Shown here one piece after another: positions 1 to 6,324 of a DNA stretch of 6,539 nt (position 1 is its first letter; each line of letters opens with the position of its first letter). A program made the translations under genes and the position numbers. The notes beneath the pieces are model-generated. The model was given only the letters and a program-made list of their open reading frames with translations, did no database searches and was not told the DNA's origin. This DNA comes from Nitrospiraceae bacterium (lineage in GTDB: Bacteria; Nitrospirota; Thermodesulfovibrionia; Thermodesulfovibrionales; Dissulfurispiraceae), in NCBI GenBank assembly GCA_003170655.1, contig PMYY01000200.1, forward strand, positions 12,635-19,173, written 5' to 3'.

Positions 1-519
1 ACCTTCGCAGGCGGCTGCTTCTGGTGTATGGAGCACCCATTCGACGAGATTCCAGGCGTTGTTTCAGTTACATCCGGCTACACTGGAGGTCAAAAACAAA
101 ACCCCACTTACAAAGAGGTTTCCGCTGGGGGGACTGGGCACGCCGAGTCAGTTCAGGTCGTCTATGATCCGACAAAGGTGACCTACGAAAAGCTCCTCAA
201 CGTCTTTTGGCACAATATTGACCCGACCGTCAGGGACCGGCAGTTCTGTGATACGGGGCATCAGTATCGCAGTGCTATCTTTTATCACAATGAGGAGCAA
301 AAGCGTTTGGCAATACAGTCAATGGAAACCTTGGAGAAGAGCAATCCTTTCAAGGAGCCAATTGTAACCGAGATTGTACAAGCGACTGAGTTCTACCCTG
401 CCGAGGACTACCATCAGCATTATTACAAGAAGAACCCGATCCGCTACAAATACTACCGTGGCAGGTGCGGTCGTGACCAGCGTCTCAGGGAGCTATGGGG
501 TAGCGCATCAGGGCATTGA
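1..519 (+). CDS. msrA: Peptide methionine sulfoxide reductase MsrA (5' end outside window)
   Basis: This enzyme reduces methionine-S-sulfoxide, free or in proteins, back to methionine, normally using thioredoxin; it repairs oxidative damage in the cytoplasm. The reading frame is open from base 1 and shows the MsrA signature GCFWCMEHPF, whose first Cys (visible residue 6) is the catalytic one. Further family blocks follow: GYTGG, GHAESVQVVYDP, RQFCDTGHQYRSAIF, AEDYHQHYYKKNP and the C-terminal RCGRDQRLRELWG. The Cys of RCGRD (visible residue 156) is placed as the usual recycling cysteine; another Cys sits at residue 83. Only about 10 to 20 N-terminal residues should be missing. The stop at 517-519 lies 2 nt before the next gene's ATG, which suggests co-transcription. 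No selenocysteine codon is present at the active site, unlike some MsrA proteins. Identification is secure. Confidence 0.96.
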   Translation, partial: TFAGGCFWCMEHPFDEIPGVVSVTSGYTGGQKQNPTYKEVSAGGTGHAESVQVVYDPTKVTYEKLLNVFWHNIDPTVRDRQFCDTGHQYRSAIFYHNEEQKRLAIQSMETLEKSNPFKEPIVTEIVQATEFYPAEDYHQHYYKKNPIRYKYYRGRCGRDQRLRELWGSASGH

Positions 520-521
520 CA

Positions 522-1277
522 ATGTTGGATATGACGTGCGGTTCCAAGGTTATCAGCGTGATGAATAAGAACGTCAGGAAAAGAATAATAGTCGTAATCC
601 TCGTCGTCGGAATGGCGATACTATTTAAGGTTCTCGGCCTTGAACAGTATTTCACTCTTGCCTACATAAAGGCATCTCAAGCGAGGTCGGCTGCCGTCTA
701 TGCCGATCACAGGCTAATGGTGATCGCCGCATACATGGCGGTCTATATCCTCGTTACATCGTTATCTTTACCCGGCGCAGCGATTATGACTCTTGCTGCA
801 GGAGCTCTTTTTGGATTATTGATTGGCACCATTGTTGTTTCTTTTGCAAGTACAATCGGAGCAACCTTAGCGTGTTTCATATCACGTTTTGTCTTACAAG
901 ACTGGGTGCAGGGGAGGTTTGGAAACAAGCTCAAAGAGGTCAACGATGGGATAGCGAGAGAGGGGACTTTTTACTTATTTACTTTACGATTGATCCCTGT
1001 CTTTCCTTTTTGGCTCATCAACCTTATTATCGGGCTCACGAAGATGTCGCTTAGAACCTTCTACTGGGTCTCACAGGTGGGAATGTTGGCCGGCACTATG
1101 GTCTATGTCAATGCCGGAAAGGAACTGGCAAAGATCGACTCGCTCTCTGGTATTCTTTCTCCAGGATTGATCATCTCATTTGCGCTTCTGGGGCTCTTTC
1201 CTCTCATTGTCAGGAAAGTGCTTTCTATTTATAAGATCAAAAAAAAGAAGAACCATAGTGATGCATCGAATAGATGA
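522..1277 (+). CDS. TVP38/TMEM64 family (VTT/SNARE-associated domain) inner membrane protein
   Basis: This is a polytopic inner-membrane protein of the TVP38/TMEM64 family, relatives of DedA; family members are linked to lipid scrambling or membrane homeostasis, but the substrate here is unknown. The sequence shows an N-terminal hydrophobic helix after a basic stretch (KNVRKR) and the VTT core: LSLPGAAIMTLAAGALFG, then SFASTIGATLACFISRFV, then the family block LRLIPVFPFWLINLIIGL and a glycine-rich helix pair. The C-terminus is basic (YKIKKKKN), as expected for a cytoplasmic tail. The start is uncertain. ATG 522 has AGGG at 510-513 with 8 nt spacing and is preferred (251 aa). ATG 561 (238 aa, MNKNVRKR) has only a distant AAGG; TTG 516 and ATG 531 are also in frame. 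It follows msrA directly, and the oxidoreductase gene follows after 163 nt. The family call is secure; the biochemical role is not. Confidence 0.9.
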   Translation: MLDMTCGSKVISVMNKNVRKRIIVVILVVGMAILFKVLGLEQYFTLAYIKASQARSAAVYADHRLMVIAAYMAVYILVTSLSLPGAAIMTLAAGALFGLLIGTIVVSFASTIGATLACFISRFVLQDWVQGRFGNKLKEVNDGIAREGTFYLFTLRLIPVFPFWLINLIIGLTKMSLRTFYWVSQVGMLAGTMVYVNAGKELAKIDSLSGILSPGLIISFALLGLFPLIVRKVLSIYKIKKKKNHSDASNR

Positions 1278-1428
1278 AATGACAGCGGAGGCACCGAGTC
1301 ATGGGCAGAAAGCACTCGCATCGGCTGACTGCCTTGGGTCTATTATGATTTTGTACTAACAAGTAGTCATGAGTTACAGAAGTGGAATAATACTCACTTT
1401 TTTTAGGCAGACCCTGTCAAAAACAATT

Positions 1429-1435
1429 AAGGGGG
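1429..1435 (+). promoter_or_regulatory. Ribosome binding site that fixes the oxidoreductase start
   Basis: AAGGGGG lies 5 nt before ATG 1441. The same frame is open further upstream to ATG 1369, but that start has no comparable site and would add 24 residues in front of the FAD-binding strand that do not look like this family. The downstream start is therefore preferred. Confidence 0.75.
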
Positions 1436-1440
1436 TACTT

Positions 1441-2889
1441 ATGTCTCTACAAGATTATGATATCGGTATTATCGGAGGAGGATCTGCCGGACTGACCATT
1501 GCAGCGGGGGCGGCACAGTTCGGCGCAAAGACGCTGCTCATTGATAAAGATGACAAGCTCGGAGGCGACTGTCTCCATTATGGCTGCGTCCCCAGCAAAA
1601 CATTGATAAAGACAGCCCATGTACATCATCTCATGAAAAACGCCTCAAGCTTTGGTCTCCCACGGCATGAGATAGGACCTGTTGATTTCAGGGATGTTTC
1701 GTACCGGATAAAGTCGGTAATCGCAACTATTCAAAAACATGATTCTGTTGAGAGATTCTGCGGCTTTGGTGCAAAGGTCCAATTCGGCAATGTCACATTC
1801 AAGAACGAACGAACCGTCAGTCTAAATGGAACGTACATCACAGCGAAGAACTGGGTCATTGCCACCGGTTCATCGCCTGCAATTCCGATTGTAGAGGGTC
1901 TTGAGCAGACGCCGTATATGACCAACAGAGATATCTTTTATCTCGATCGCTTGCCGAAGTCAATGATTGTGCTTGGCGCTGGTCCCATCTCAACCGAAAT
2001 GGCGCAGGCATTTTGCAGACTTGGTACTGAAGTTACGGTTATTCAGCGGAGCGGCCAGATCCTCGGCAAAGAGGACAGGGATATGGCTGACGCAGTGATG
2101 AAGAACCTTACTGCTGAAGGAGTAAAGTATTATCTCAATACAGCCATCATCTCCGTCAAAGACCTTGGCTCGGAGAGAGAGGTCAGGGTCAAGTCTAAAG
2201 ACGGAACTAGCGAGGCAATCAGAGCCGAAGCGATACTCGTTGCTCTCGGACGCGAGCCGAATCTGAAAGGGATGGGGCTGGAAAATGCTGGGGTTGAGTA
2301 TGACGGTAAAGGACTGAAGCTTGACAGTAGAATGAGAACAACGCAGAAACATATCTTCGGCGCCGGAGATGTTACCGGGTCATATCAGTTCACACATGCA
2401 GCAAGCTACGAGGGTAGCGTTGTTCTGACGAATGCGATATTGCATCTGCCCCGTAAGGTTGATTATACCTTTTTACCATGGTGTACTTACACAGATCCAG
2501 AGCTTGCTAGCATAGGAATGAACGAGACCGTGGCCAAAGAGGCCGGACTGAAGTATTCTATATGGACAGAGGAGTTCAGAATGAACGACAGGGCGCTTGC
2601 TGAGGGCGAAGGGCTCGGCAGGATCAAGCTTGTCCTCGATGAAAAGGATAAACCGCTTGGCGTGCAGATACTCGGACTCCATGCAGGGGAACTTATCGGT
2701 GAATGGGTCGCTGCGTTAAACGGTGGAGTGAAACTCTCCGCCCTTGCCGGTGCAGTTCATCCCTATCCGACGCTTGGCGAGATAAACAAGAGGGTTGTAG
2801 GCAATTACTTTTCAGGTAAAATATTCTCGGACAAGGTAAAGAGTACACTCCAGTTTTTCTTCAGTCTTAAGGGCAGGGCCTGCGGATAG
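1441..2889 (+). CDS. FAD/NAD(P)-dependent disulfide oxidoreductase, mercuric reductase-like
   Basis: This is a flavoprotein of the class I pyridine nucleotide-disulfide oxidoreductase family, 482 aa, the usual length for a dihydrolipoamide dehydrogenase-like protein. Domains in order: an FAD Rossmann motif DIGIIGGGSAGL (residues 7-18), a redox-active disulfide GGDCLHYGCVPSK (C44 and C49), an NAD(P) motif VLGAGPISTE (177-186), a second FAD motif IFGAGDVTG (305-313), and the dimerisation domain ending in the catalytic pair HPYPTLGE (H440, E447). The HPYPT form is typical of the mercuric reductase-like branch. No N-terminal heavy-metal domain is present, and the C-terminus (GRACG) has one Cys instead of the CC pair that delivers Hg(II) in MerA. 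Reduction of mercury is therefore not supported and the substrate is unknown. The gene lies behind a TVP38/TMEM64 gene; the two families are known as neighbours and as fusions, which suggests a membrane-linked redox role. The gene is intact, with no frameshift. Confidence 0.93.
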   Translation: MSLQDYDIGIIGGGSAGLTIAAGAAQFGAKTLLIDKDDKLGGDCLHYGCVPSKTLIKTAHVHHLMKNASSFGLPRHEIGPVDFRDVSYRIKSVIATIQKHDSVERFCGFGAKVQFGNVTFKNERTVSLNGTYITAKNWVIATGSSPAIPIVEGLEQTPYMTNRDIFYLDRLPKSMIVLGAGPISTEMAQAFCRLGTEVTVIQRSGQILGKEDRDMADAVMKNLTAEGVKYYLNTAIISVKDLGSEREVRVKSKDGTSEAIRAEAILVALGREPNLKGMGLENAGVEYDGKGLKLDSRMRTTQKHIFGAGDVTGSYQFTHAASYEGSVVLTNAILHLPRKVDYTFLPWCTYTDPELASIGMNETVAKEAGLKYSIWTEEFRMNDRALAEGEGLGRIKLVLDEKDKPLGVQILGLHAGELIGEWVAALNGGVKLSALAGAVHPYPTLGEINKRVVGNYFSGKIFSDKVKSTLQFFFSLKGRACG

Positions 2890-2955
2890 GCGTAGTCGAA
2901 AGGAGGAAGAATGTCAGAGCAAAATACTCCATTGCTTTATGAAATGAATACCCAC

Positions 2956-2972
2956 TACATACATACATACAT
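2956..2972 (+). repeat. Tetranucleotide repeat (TACA)x4
   Basis: Four perfect TACA copies plus a trailing T sit inside the first 21 codons of the small gene starting at 2911, exactly where the reading frame breaks. A fifth copy would put the upstream and downstream parts in the same frame. Tetranucleotide tracts near the start of a gene are typical of slippage-controlled (phase-variable) genes, but four copies is short for that. Confidence 0.8.
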
Positions 2973-3032
2973 GGCTTCACAGCTGATATCAACAAATTCA
3001 GTCAATACGTTTTAGGACATACGGCGGGAATC

Positions 3033-3053
3033 CTCGGGGTCTGTGACCCCGGG
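3033..3053 (+). repeat. GC-rich hairpin without T-tract
   Basis: CGGGGTC (3035-3041) and GACCCCG (3045-3051) are perfect inverted repeats around a TGT loop, extended by a T-G wobble and a C-G pair to a 9 bp stem. It overlaps the last codons of the frameshifted small gene. No T-run follows, so a standard Rho-independent terminator is not supported; it could stabilise an mRNA 3' end or be a protein site. Confidence 0.5.
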
Positions 3054-3113
3054 ATGAACCAATAGTAGGCGCGTTAAGCGAGCCGTGCCTTTGTTTTGAG
3101 TTGTTCCCAGCAG

Positions 3114-3129
3114 GTGAACGCATGTTCAC
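3114..3129. promoter_or_regulatory. Operator-like palindrome GTGAAC-N4-GTTCAC
   Basis: GTGAAC (3114-3119) and GTTCAC (3124-3129) are perfect 6-base inverted repeats separated by GCAT. The palindrome ends 5 nt before a TATAAT box and so covers the place where a -35 element would lie. This layout fits an operator for a dimeric repressor or an activator site. No regulator gene is visible in the window, so the binding protein is unknown. Confidence 0.45.
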
Positions 3130-3134
3130 TGTGG

Positions 3135-3140
3135 TATAAT
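3135..3140 (+). promoter_or_regulatory. Perfect sigma70-type -10 box (TATAAT)
   Basis: TATAAT is an exact match to the -10 consensus, with a G two bases ahead of it (GGTATAAT). No good -35 hexamer lies 16 to 18 nt upstream; the palindrome at 3114-3129 is there instead, which would fit activator-dependent or repressed transcription. Transcription would start around 3147. Downstream, GGAG at 3149-3152 and TTG 3161 open only a 14-codon frame, so the transcript, if real, has no clear protein product. Confidence 0.4.
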
Positions 3141-3350
3141 ATTCATATGGAGAGAAACACTTGTATCTAACGCATCTGGTTCGGATTCAAACATCAAAAG
3201 CTTTATAGCAACACTATGGCAGACTTCGTGCATCTGTAAGGATGTCTGGAACATCCTGAACGATGAGAAGCAGCGAAATGGTCTGGTGCATGGAAGATGT
3301 ACTCCGACGCTTAATTTTATGAATATCTACCAGTTTGTGTGTGGTACAGC

Positions 3351-3373
3351 CTGAGAGCACTTCAATGCTTCAG
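3351..3373. repeat. Imperfect hairpin in the gene-free stretch
   Basis: CTGAGAGCA (3351-3359) can pair with TGCTTCAG (3366-3373) with one bulged base and a 6-nt loop. No T-run follows on either side, so it is not a clear terminator. It may be chance. Confidence 0.25.
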
Positions 3374-3795
3374 TATTGCCCGACTCCTGTTGGACTCTTC
3401 ATCGGACAAAAACCGAAGGGCGTCTTCACGAACCGGTGTCCTGAAACTACCAGGATGCTCGTAGTCTCTGACTGCGAGAGGATGTGACTCTCCGTTTTAT
3501 GGAGCAAGCAAGACTCTCTACAATATTTTCTGTTAGAATCTCCCGTCCAAAACTTCCCACTATAATGTTTCGTGTCGGCAGTAAAAGAAAATTGGTGATT
3601 ATAGCTTGAACAACGAGTCTTCACCGTGTTAAGTGCAACCTCGCTTTTTTGCAGTAGAGATAGAACATCCCAGTAGTGGGTTTTCATAGTATACAATTAA
3701 TCCACAGAACGACTGACTCTCTCTGGCTGTTATCCTGTCAATGTCGACATCATATGCATTACGTTCGCCTATGAGCCTACTCAGCGAATGCATTC

Positions 3796-3825
3796 TTGCA
3801 CAGAGCAGCCCGCATCAGATATATT
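3796..3825 (+). promoter_or_regulatory. Possible promoter of the histidine kinase gene
   Basis: TTGCAC (3796-3801) and TATATT (3820-3825) are separated by 18 nt and resemble -35 and -10 elements; the -10 matches five of six consensus positions, the -35 only three. The pair ends 23 nt before ATG 3849, so the leader would be short. The match is modest and untested. Confidence 0.35.
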
Positions 3826-3848
3826 TTTAGCAATATCCACCGAAGAAT

Positions 3849-6246
3849 ATGAATAACAAAGAAAAGCCAAAAGAACAACTCATGCTTGAGTTGGAGGGGT
3901 ATCGCAAGCGTACTTCCCAACTTGAAGCGTTGCAGAGCAGTTATCAGCTGACGTATGCAGAGTTGCTGGATGAAAGGGAGCTATATCGTAGTATATTGGA
4001 GGCCTCACCGAACTGAATTATGTTATTTGACAGGCAGGGTCACTGCCTGAAAATAAATAGAATTGGACTCTCTATCATGGGTTGTCAGGAGAGCGAAGTA
4101 CTTGACAGAAAACTGAGCGACTTCTTTCCAGAGAAAATGAGGCCGGATATAGACAGCGCCGTTGAAAAAGTCTTGGCAGGGGAGCAGAGTTCTTTGGAAA
4201 CAATACAAACCCCTCCGGAGCAGCCAGCCATAATCTGGAACGCAATACTTAATCCTGTTTGCAGGCGAGACGGCAAGATCAGCAGCTTTGTGGGAATTTT
4301 TTCAAATATCACCGAACGCAAGCATGCAGAAGAACAGTTGAGGGAGAGTGAAGAACGATATCGTCAGCTCGTCGAACTCTCGCCGGATGCCATCTTTATA
4401 CAAAGCGAGGGCAAGATTGTATATATAAATGCCGCCGGGGTAAGACTGTTCGTCGCTGAAGACCGTTCCTGGCTTTTGGGAAAACAGGCATTGGAGTTGA
4501 TACATCCTGATTATCGGCAGATCGTGCGGGAGCGCATCCGGCAGTTGAAGGACGAAAATACCAAAGTTCCAATTATCGAAGAAAAGTATCTTCGACTCGA
4601 CGGGATCCCTGTCGATGTTGAGGTTGTCGCAACTCCATTCAATTATCAAAACAAACCCGCCGTGCAGGTGATCACCCGAGATATCGCTGGACGCAAGTTG
4701 GTAGAAAAAGTGTTGCTAGAAAGCAAAGAGAAAATAAGTCAGATCCTTAATTCCACTTCAGAGGGCATCTATGGCCTTGACGTTAATGCTAATTATACAG
4801 TCTTGAATCCAGCCAGCCTCAGAATCCTCGGATATCAAGATGAAAATGACCTAATCGAAAAAGCGCACATTATCTCATTCATCACACAAAGCCTGATGGA
4901 ACTACGTACCCAGAAGAGGAATGTACTGCCAGCAGGGCAATCACTAAAGGAGAGTACATTCACAAAGATTTGATCATTCTATGGCGCTCCAACGGAACAA
5001 GCTTTCCGACAGAATATTGGGCACATCCGATATGTAAAGGCAATGAATTAATAGGCACTGTAGTAACTTTATAGACATAACGGACCGAGTAGCTCTTCAA
5101 AACCAGCTCCTTCAGGCGCAGAAGATGGAGTCGGTGGCGCAACTTGCAGGCGGAGTAGCGCATGACTTCAACAATATGTTGAGTGTGATTATTGGCCAAG
5201 TGGAACTCGCAATGATGCAGGTCAATCCGGCGGAGGCAATTAATGCTAATCTTGAGGAAATCCAGAAGACCGCTCAGCGTTCGGCGGAGCTCACTAGGCA
5301 ACTGCTAGCATTTGCTCGCAGGCAGACCGTGGCGCCCAAGGTCCTAGACTTGAACGACAGCGTGACGGGCATGCTGAACAAGCTTCAACCGCTAATCGGT
5401 GAGGATATTAATCTTGTCTGGATGCCGGGACTAGACATATGTCCTGTCAAGAGTGATCCCGTCCAGTTTGATCAGCTTCTGGCTAATCTTTGCGTCAACG
5501 CGCGGGATGTAATCCCTGACGTGGGCAATATTATCATCGAGACTGAAGACACGACCTTCGATGAGGCCTATTGTGCTGTTAACAAAGACTTTGTGTGTGG
5601 GGCATACGTAATGCTTGCCGTAAGCGACGACGGGTCCGGAATGAGCAAGGATGTAATTTGTCACCTCTTCAAGCCGTTCTTCACAACTAAGGAGGCTGGA
5701 AGGGGTACCGGACTGGACAGGCTACTATTTATGGTATTGACAAGCAAAACGAAGGGTTCATCAACATCTACAGCGAACTCGGTAAGGGTACAACTTTCAA
5801 AGTCTACCTGCCCTGTTTTTTGGGGGAAGCTATAGCGTCAACATCCGAAAGCACGTCGGAAACGCCCAAAGGCAGCTGGGAGACAGTGTTGCTGGTGGAG
5901 GACGAGGCGGCAATACAAAATGTGGGCAAGGCGATGCTGGAAGAATTGAGCTATAAGGTTCTGACTGCCAGCACGCCGGGCGAGGCGCTAAATCAATTTA
6001 AAGCTCGCGTCGCTGAGATACAGTTGCTAATCACAGACGTGGTCATGCCAGAGATGAATGGACGGGATTTGGCGAAATTAATCATTGGAATCAAACCGGG
6101 GCTGAAATGTCTTTTTTACTTCCGGCTATATGGCCAATGTCATCGCTCATCATGGCGTGTTGGATGAAAGCCTTGACTTCCTGCAGAAACCGTTCTCTAT
6201 GAATGATCTTGCGTATAAAATGCGCCAGACACTGGAACGGAAATAG
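3849..6246 (+). pseudogene. Hybrid PAS sensor histidine kinase with receiver domain, interrupted by TGA and four indels
   Basis: The intact form would be a soluble 799-residue hybrid kinase that autophosphorylates a His and passes the phosphate to its own receiver Asp. Order: Lys/Glu-rich N-terminal helix (1-41, no membrane segment), PAS1 with PAC (42-157), PAS2 (168-283), PAS3 (292-420), HisKA with AGGVAHDFNN (H439), HATPase with N-box (NLCVNARD), SDDGSGM, LFKPFFTTK and GRGTG, then a receiver with VEDE (E685, D686), phospho-acceptor D731 in LLITDVVMPEMNG, TSGY (T758) and K781 in FLQKPF. Lesions: TGA at 4014-4016 (codon 56, same frame on both sides); one missing base in the A-run near 4857-4862; one missing in the T-run near 5068-5070; one missing near 5714-5720 in the G2 box; one extra T in T6 at 6112-6117. 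Correcting the indels gives exactly 800 codons. Residues remain well conserved, so decay is recent, or the indels are sequencing errors. The TGA may be something else (see the stem-loop). Confidence 0.9.
4023..4056 (+). promoter_or_regulatory. Stem-loop after in-frame TGA, resembling a bacterial SECIS
   Basis: CAGGCAG (4031-4037) and CTGCCTG (4043-4049) pair perfectly (7 bp) around the loop GGTCA (4038-4042). Below a small GA/A internal loop, TTATTT (4023-4028) pairs perfectly with AAATAA (4051-4056). The structure begins 6 nt after the in-frame TGA (4014-4016) and the apical loop begins 21 nt after it. Bacterial selenocysteine insertion elements sit directly downstream of UGA with an apical loop about 16-37 nt away and a G among its first two loop bases; the E. 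coli fdhF loop also reads GGUC. The match in geometry and loop is seen in the sequence; selenocysteine function is only a hypothesis, because the host gene carries other lesions and the upper stem has no bulged U. Confidence 0.35.
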
Positions 6247-6282
6247 GAGCTCCGAATAAACACCAACTGTTGACATTCCCCC

Positions 6283-6312
6283 CCTCGAAGGCGAGGCTTT
6301 AGGCCGCTTTTT
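6283..6312 (+). terminator. Possible Rho-independent terminator after the kinase gene
   Basis: CCTCG (6283-6287) and CGAGG (6292-6296) form a 5 bp stem with an AAGG loop. An alternative small stem, GGC (6295-6297) with GCC (6303-6305), stands directly before TTTTT (6308-6312). It lies 36 nt after the kinase stop and 12 nt before the end of the converging gene, where a terminator is expected. The stems are short. Read on the other strand, the hairpin followed by GGGGGAATGTCAA also resembles the end of an IS200/IS605-type element. Confidence 0.4.
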
Positions 6313-6324
6313 ATGTAATAAGGG

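Larger units (their letters stand above)
2911..3065 (+). pseudogene. Small unrecognised gene split by a frameshift at a TACA repeat
   Basis: ATG 2911 has a near-ideal ribosome binding site (AGGAGG at 2901-2906, 4 nt spacing), only 21 nt after the oxidoreductase stop, so it probably belongs to that operon. As it stands, the frame gives a 34-residue peptide starting MSEQNTPLLYEMNTHY and stops at 3013-3015. From about 2970 the next frame reads HGFTADINKFSQYVLGHTAG, then ILGVCDPGMNQ, ending in TAG TAG at 3063-3068, and looks more protein-like than the first frame's tail. Adding one base, or one more TACA unit, in the repeat at 2956-2972 joins both parts into a 52-residue product. I do not recognise the family. 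It could be a decayed remnant, a gene switched off by repeat slippage, or a site of sequencing error. The joined reading is inference from the sequence. Confidence 0.45.
3066..3848. other. 783-base stretch with no recognisable gene
   Basis: I find no protein family on either strand here. The + strand is open from 3118 to 3354 but has no usable start near its beginning. The - strand has an open frame at 3370-3696 (ATG possible at 3687) that encodes a Ser/Thr/Cys-rich product without a ribosome binding site or recognisable motif. What the stretch does hold is a palindrome and TATAAT box (3114-3140), an imperfect hairpin (3351-3373) and a possible promoter just before the kinase gene. It may be decayed DNA or carry a small RNA. 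Confidence 0.6.

Noticed and set aside
1301..1348. 15-codon frame ATG 1301 in the spacer, with GGAGG upstream
   Set aside because: Very short, no motif, and no sign of conservation; probably chance.
1369..1440. Longer start (ATG 1369) for the oxidoreductase
   Set aside because: The 24 added residues do not look like family sequence, and ATG 1441 has a strong ribosome binding site at 1429-1435.
3174..3192. GGTTCGGATTC resembling a tRNA T-arm
   Set aside because: The flanks do not form a T-stem, acceptor stem or anticodon arm.
3118..3354. Open frame of 78 codons on the + strand
   Set aside because: No usable start codon near its beginning, a Cys-rich composition, and it overlaps the palindrome and TATAAT box; looks like a chance open frame.
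3669..3684. CCCA-GTAG-TGGG followed by TTTT as a terminator
   Set aside because: Stem of only 4 bp and no gene upstream that would need it.
3370..3696. Open frame of about 108 codons on the - strand (TTG 3696 or ATG 3687)
   Set aside because: No ribosome binding site, no recognisable motif, unusual Ser/Thr/Cys/His-rich composition; not enough to call a gene.
3754..3793. Imperfect inverted repeat ATGCAT...TTCGC / GCGAATGCAT
   Set aside because: Arms need a 4-base gap and enclose a long loop; may be chance.
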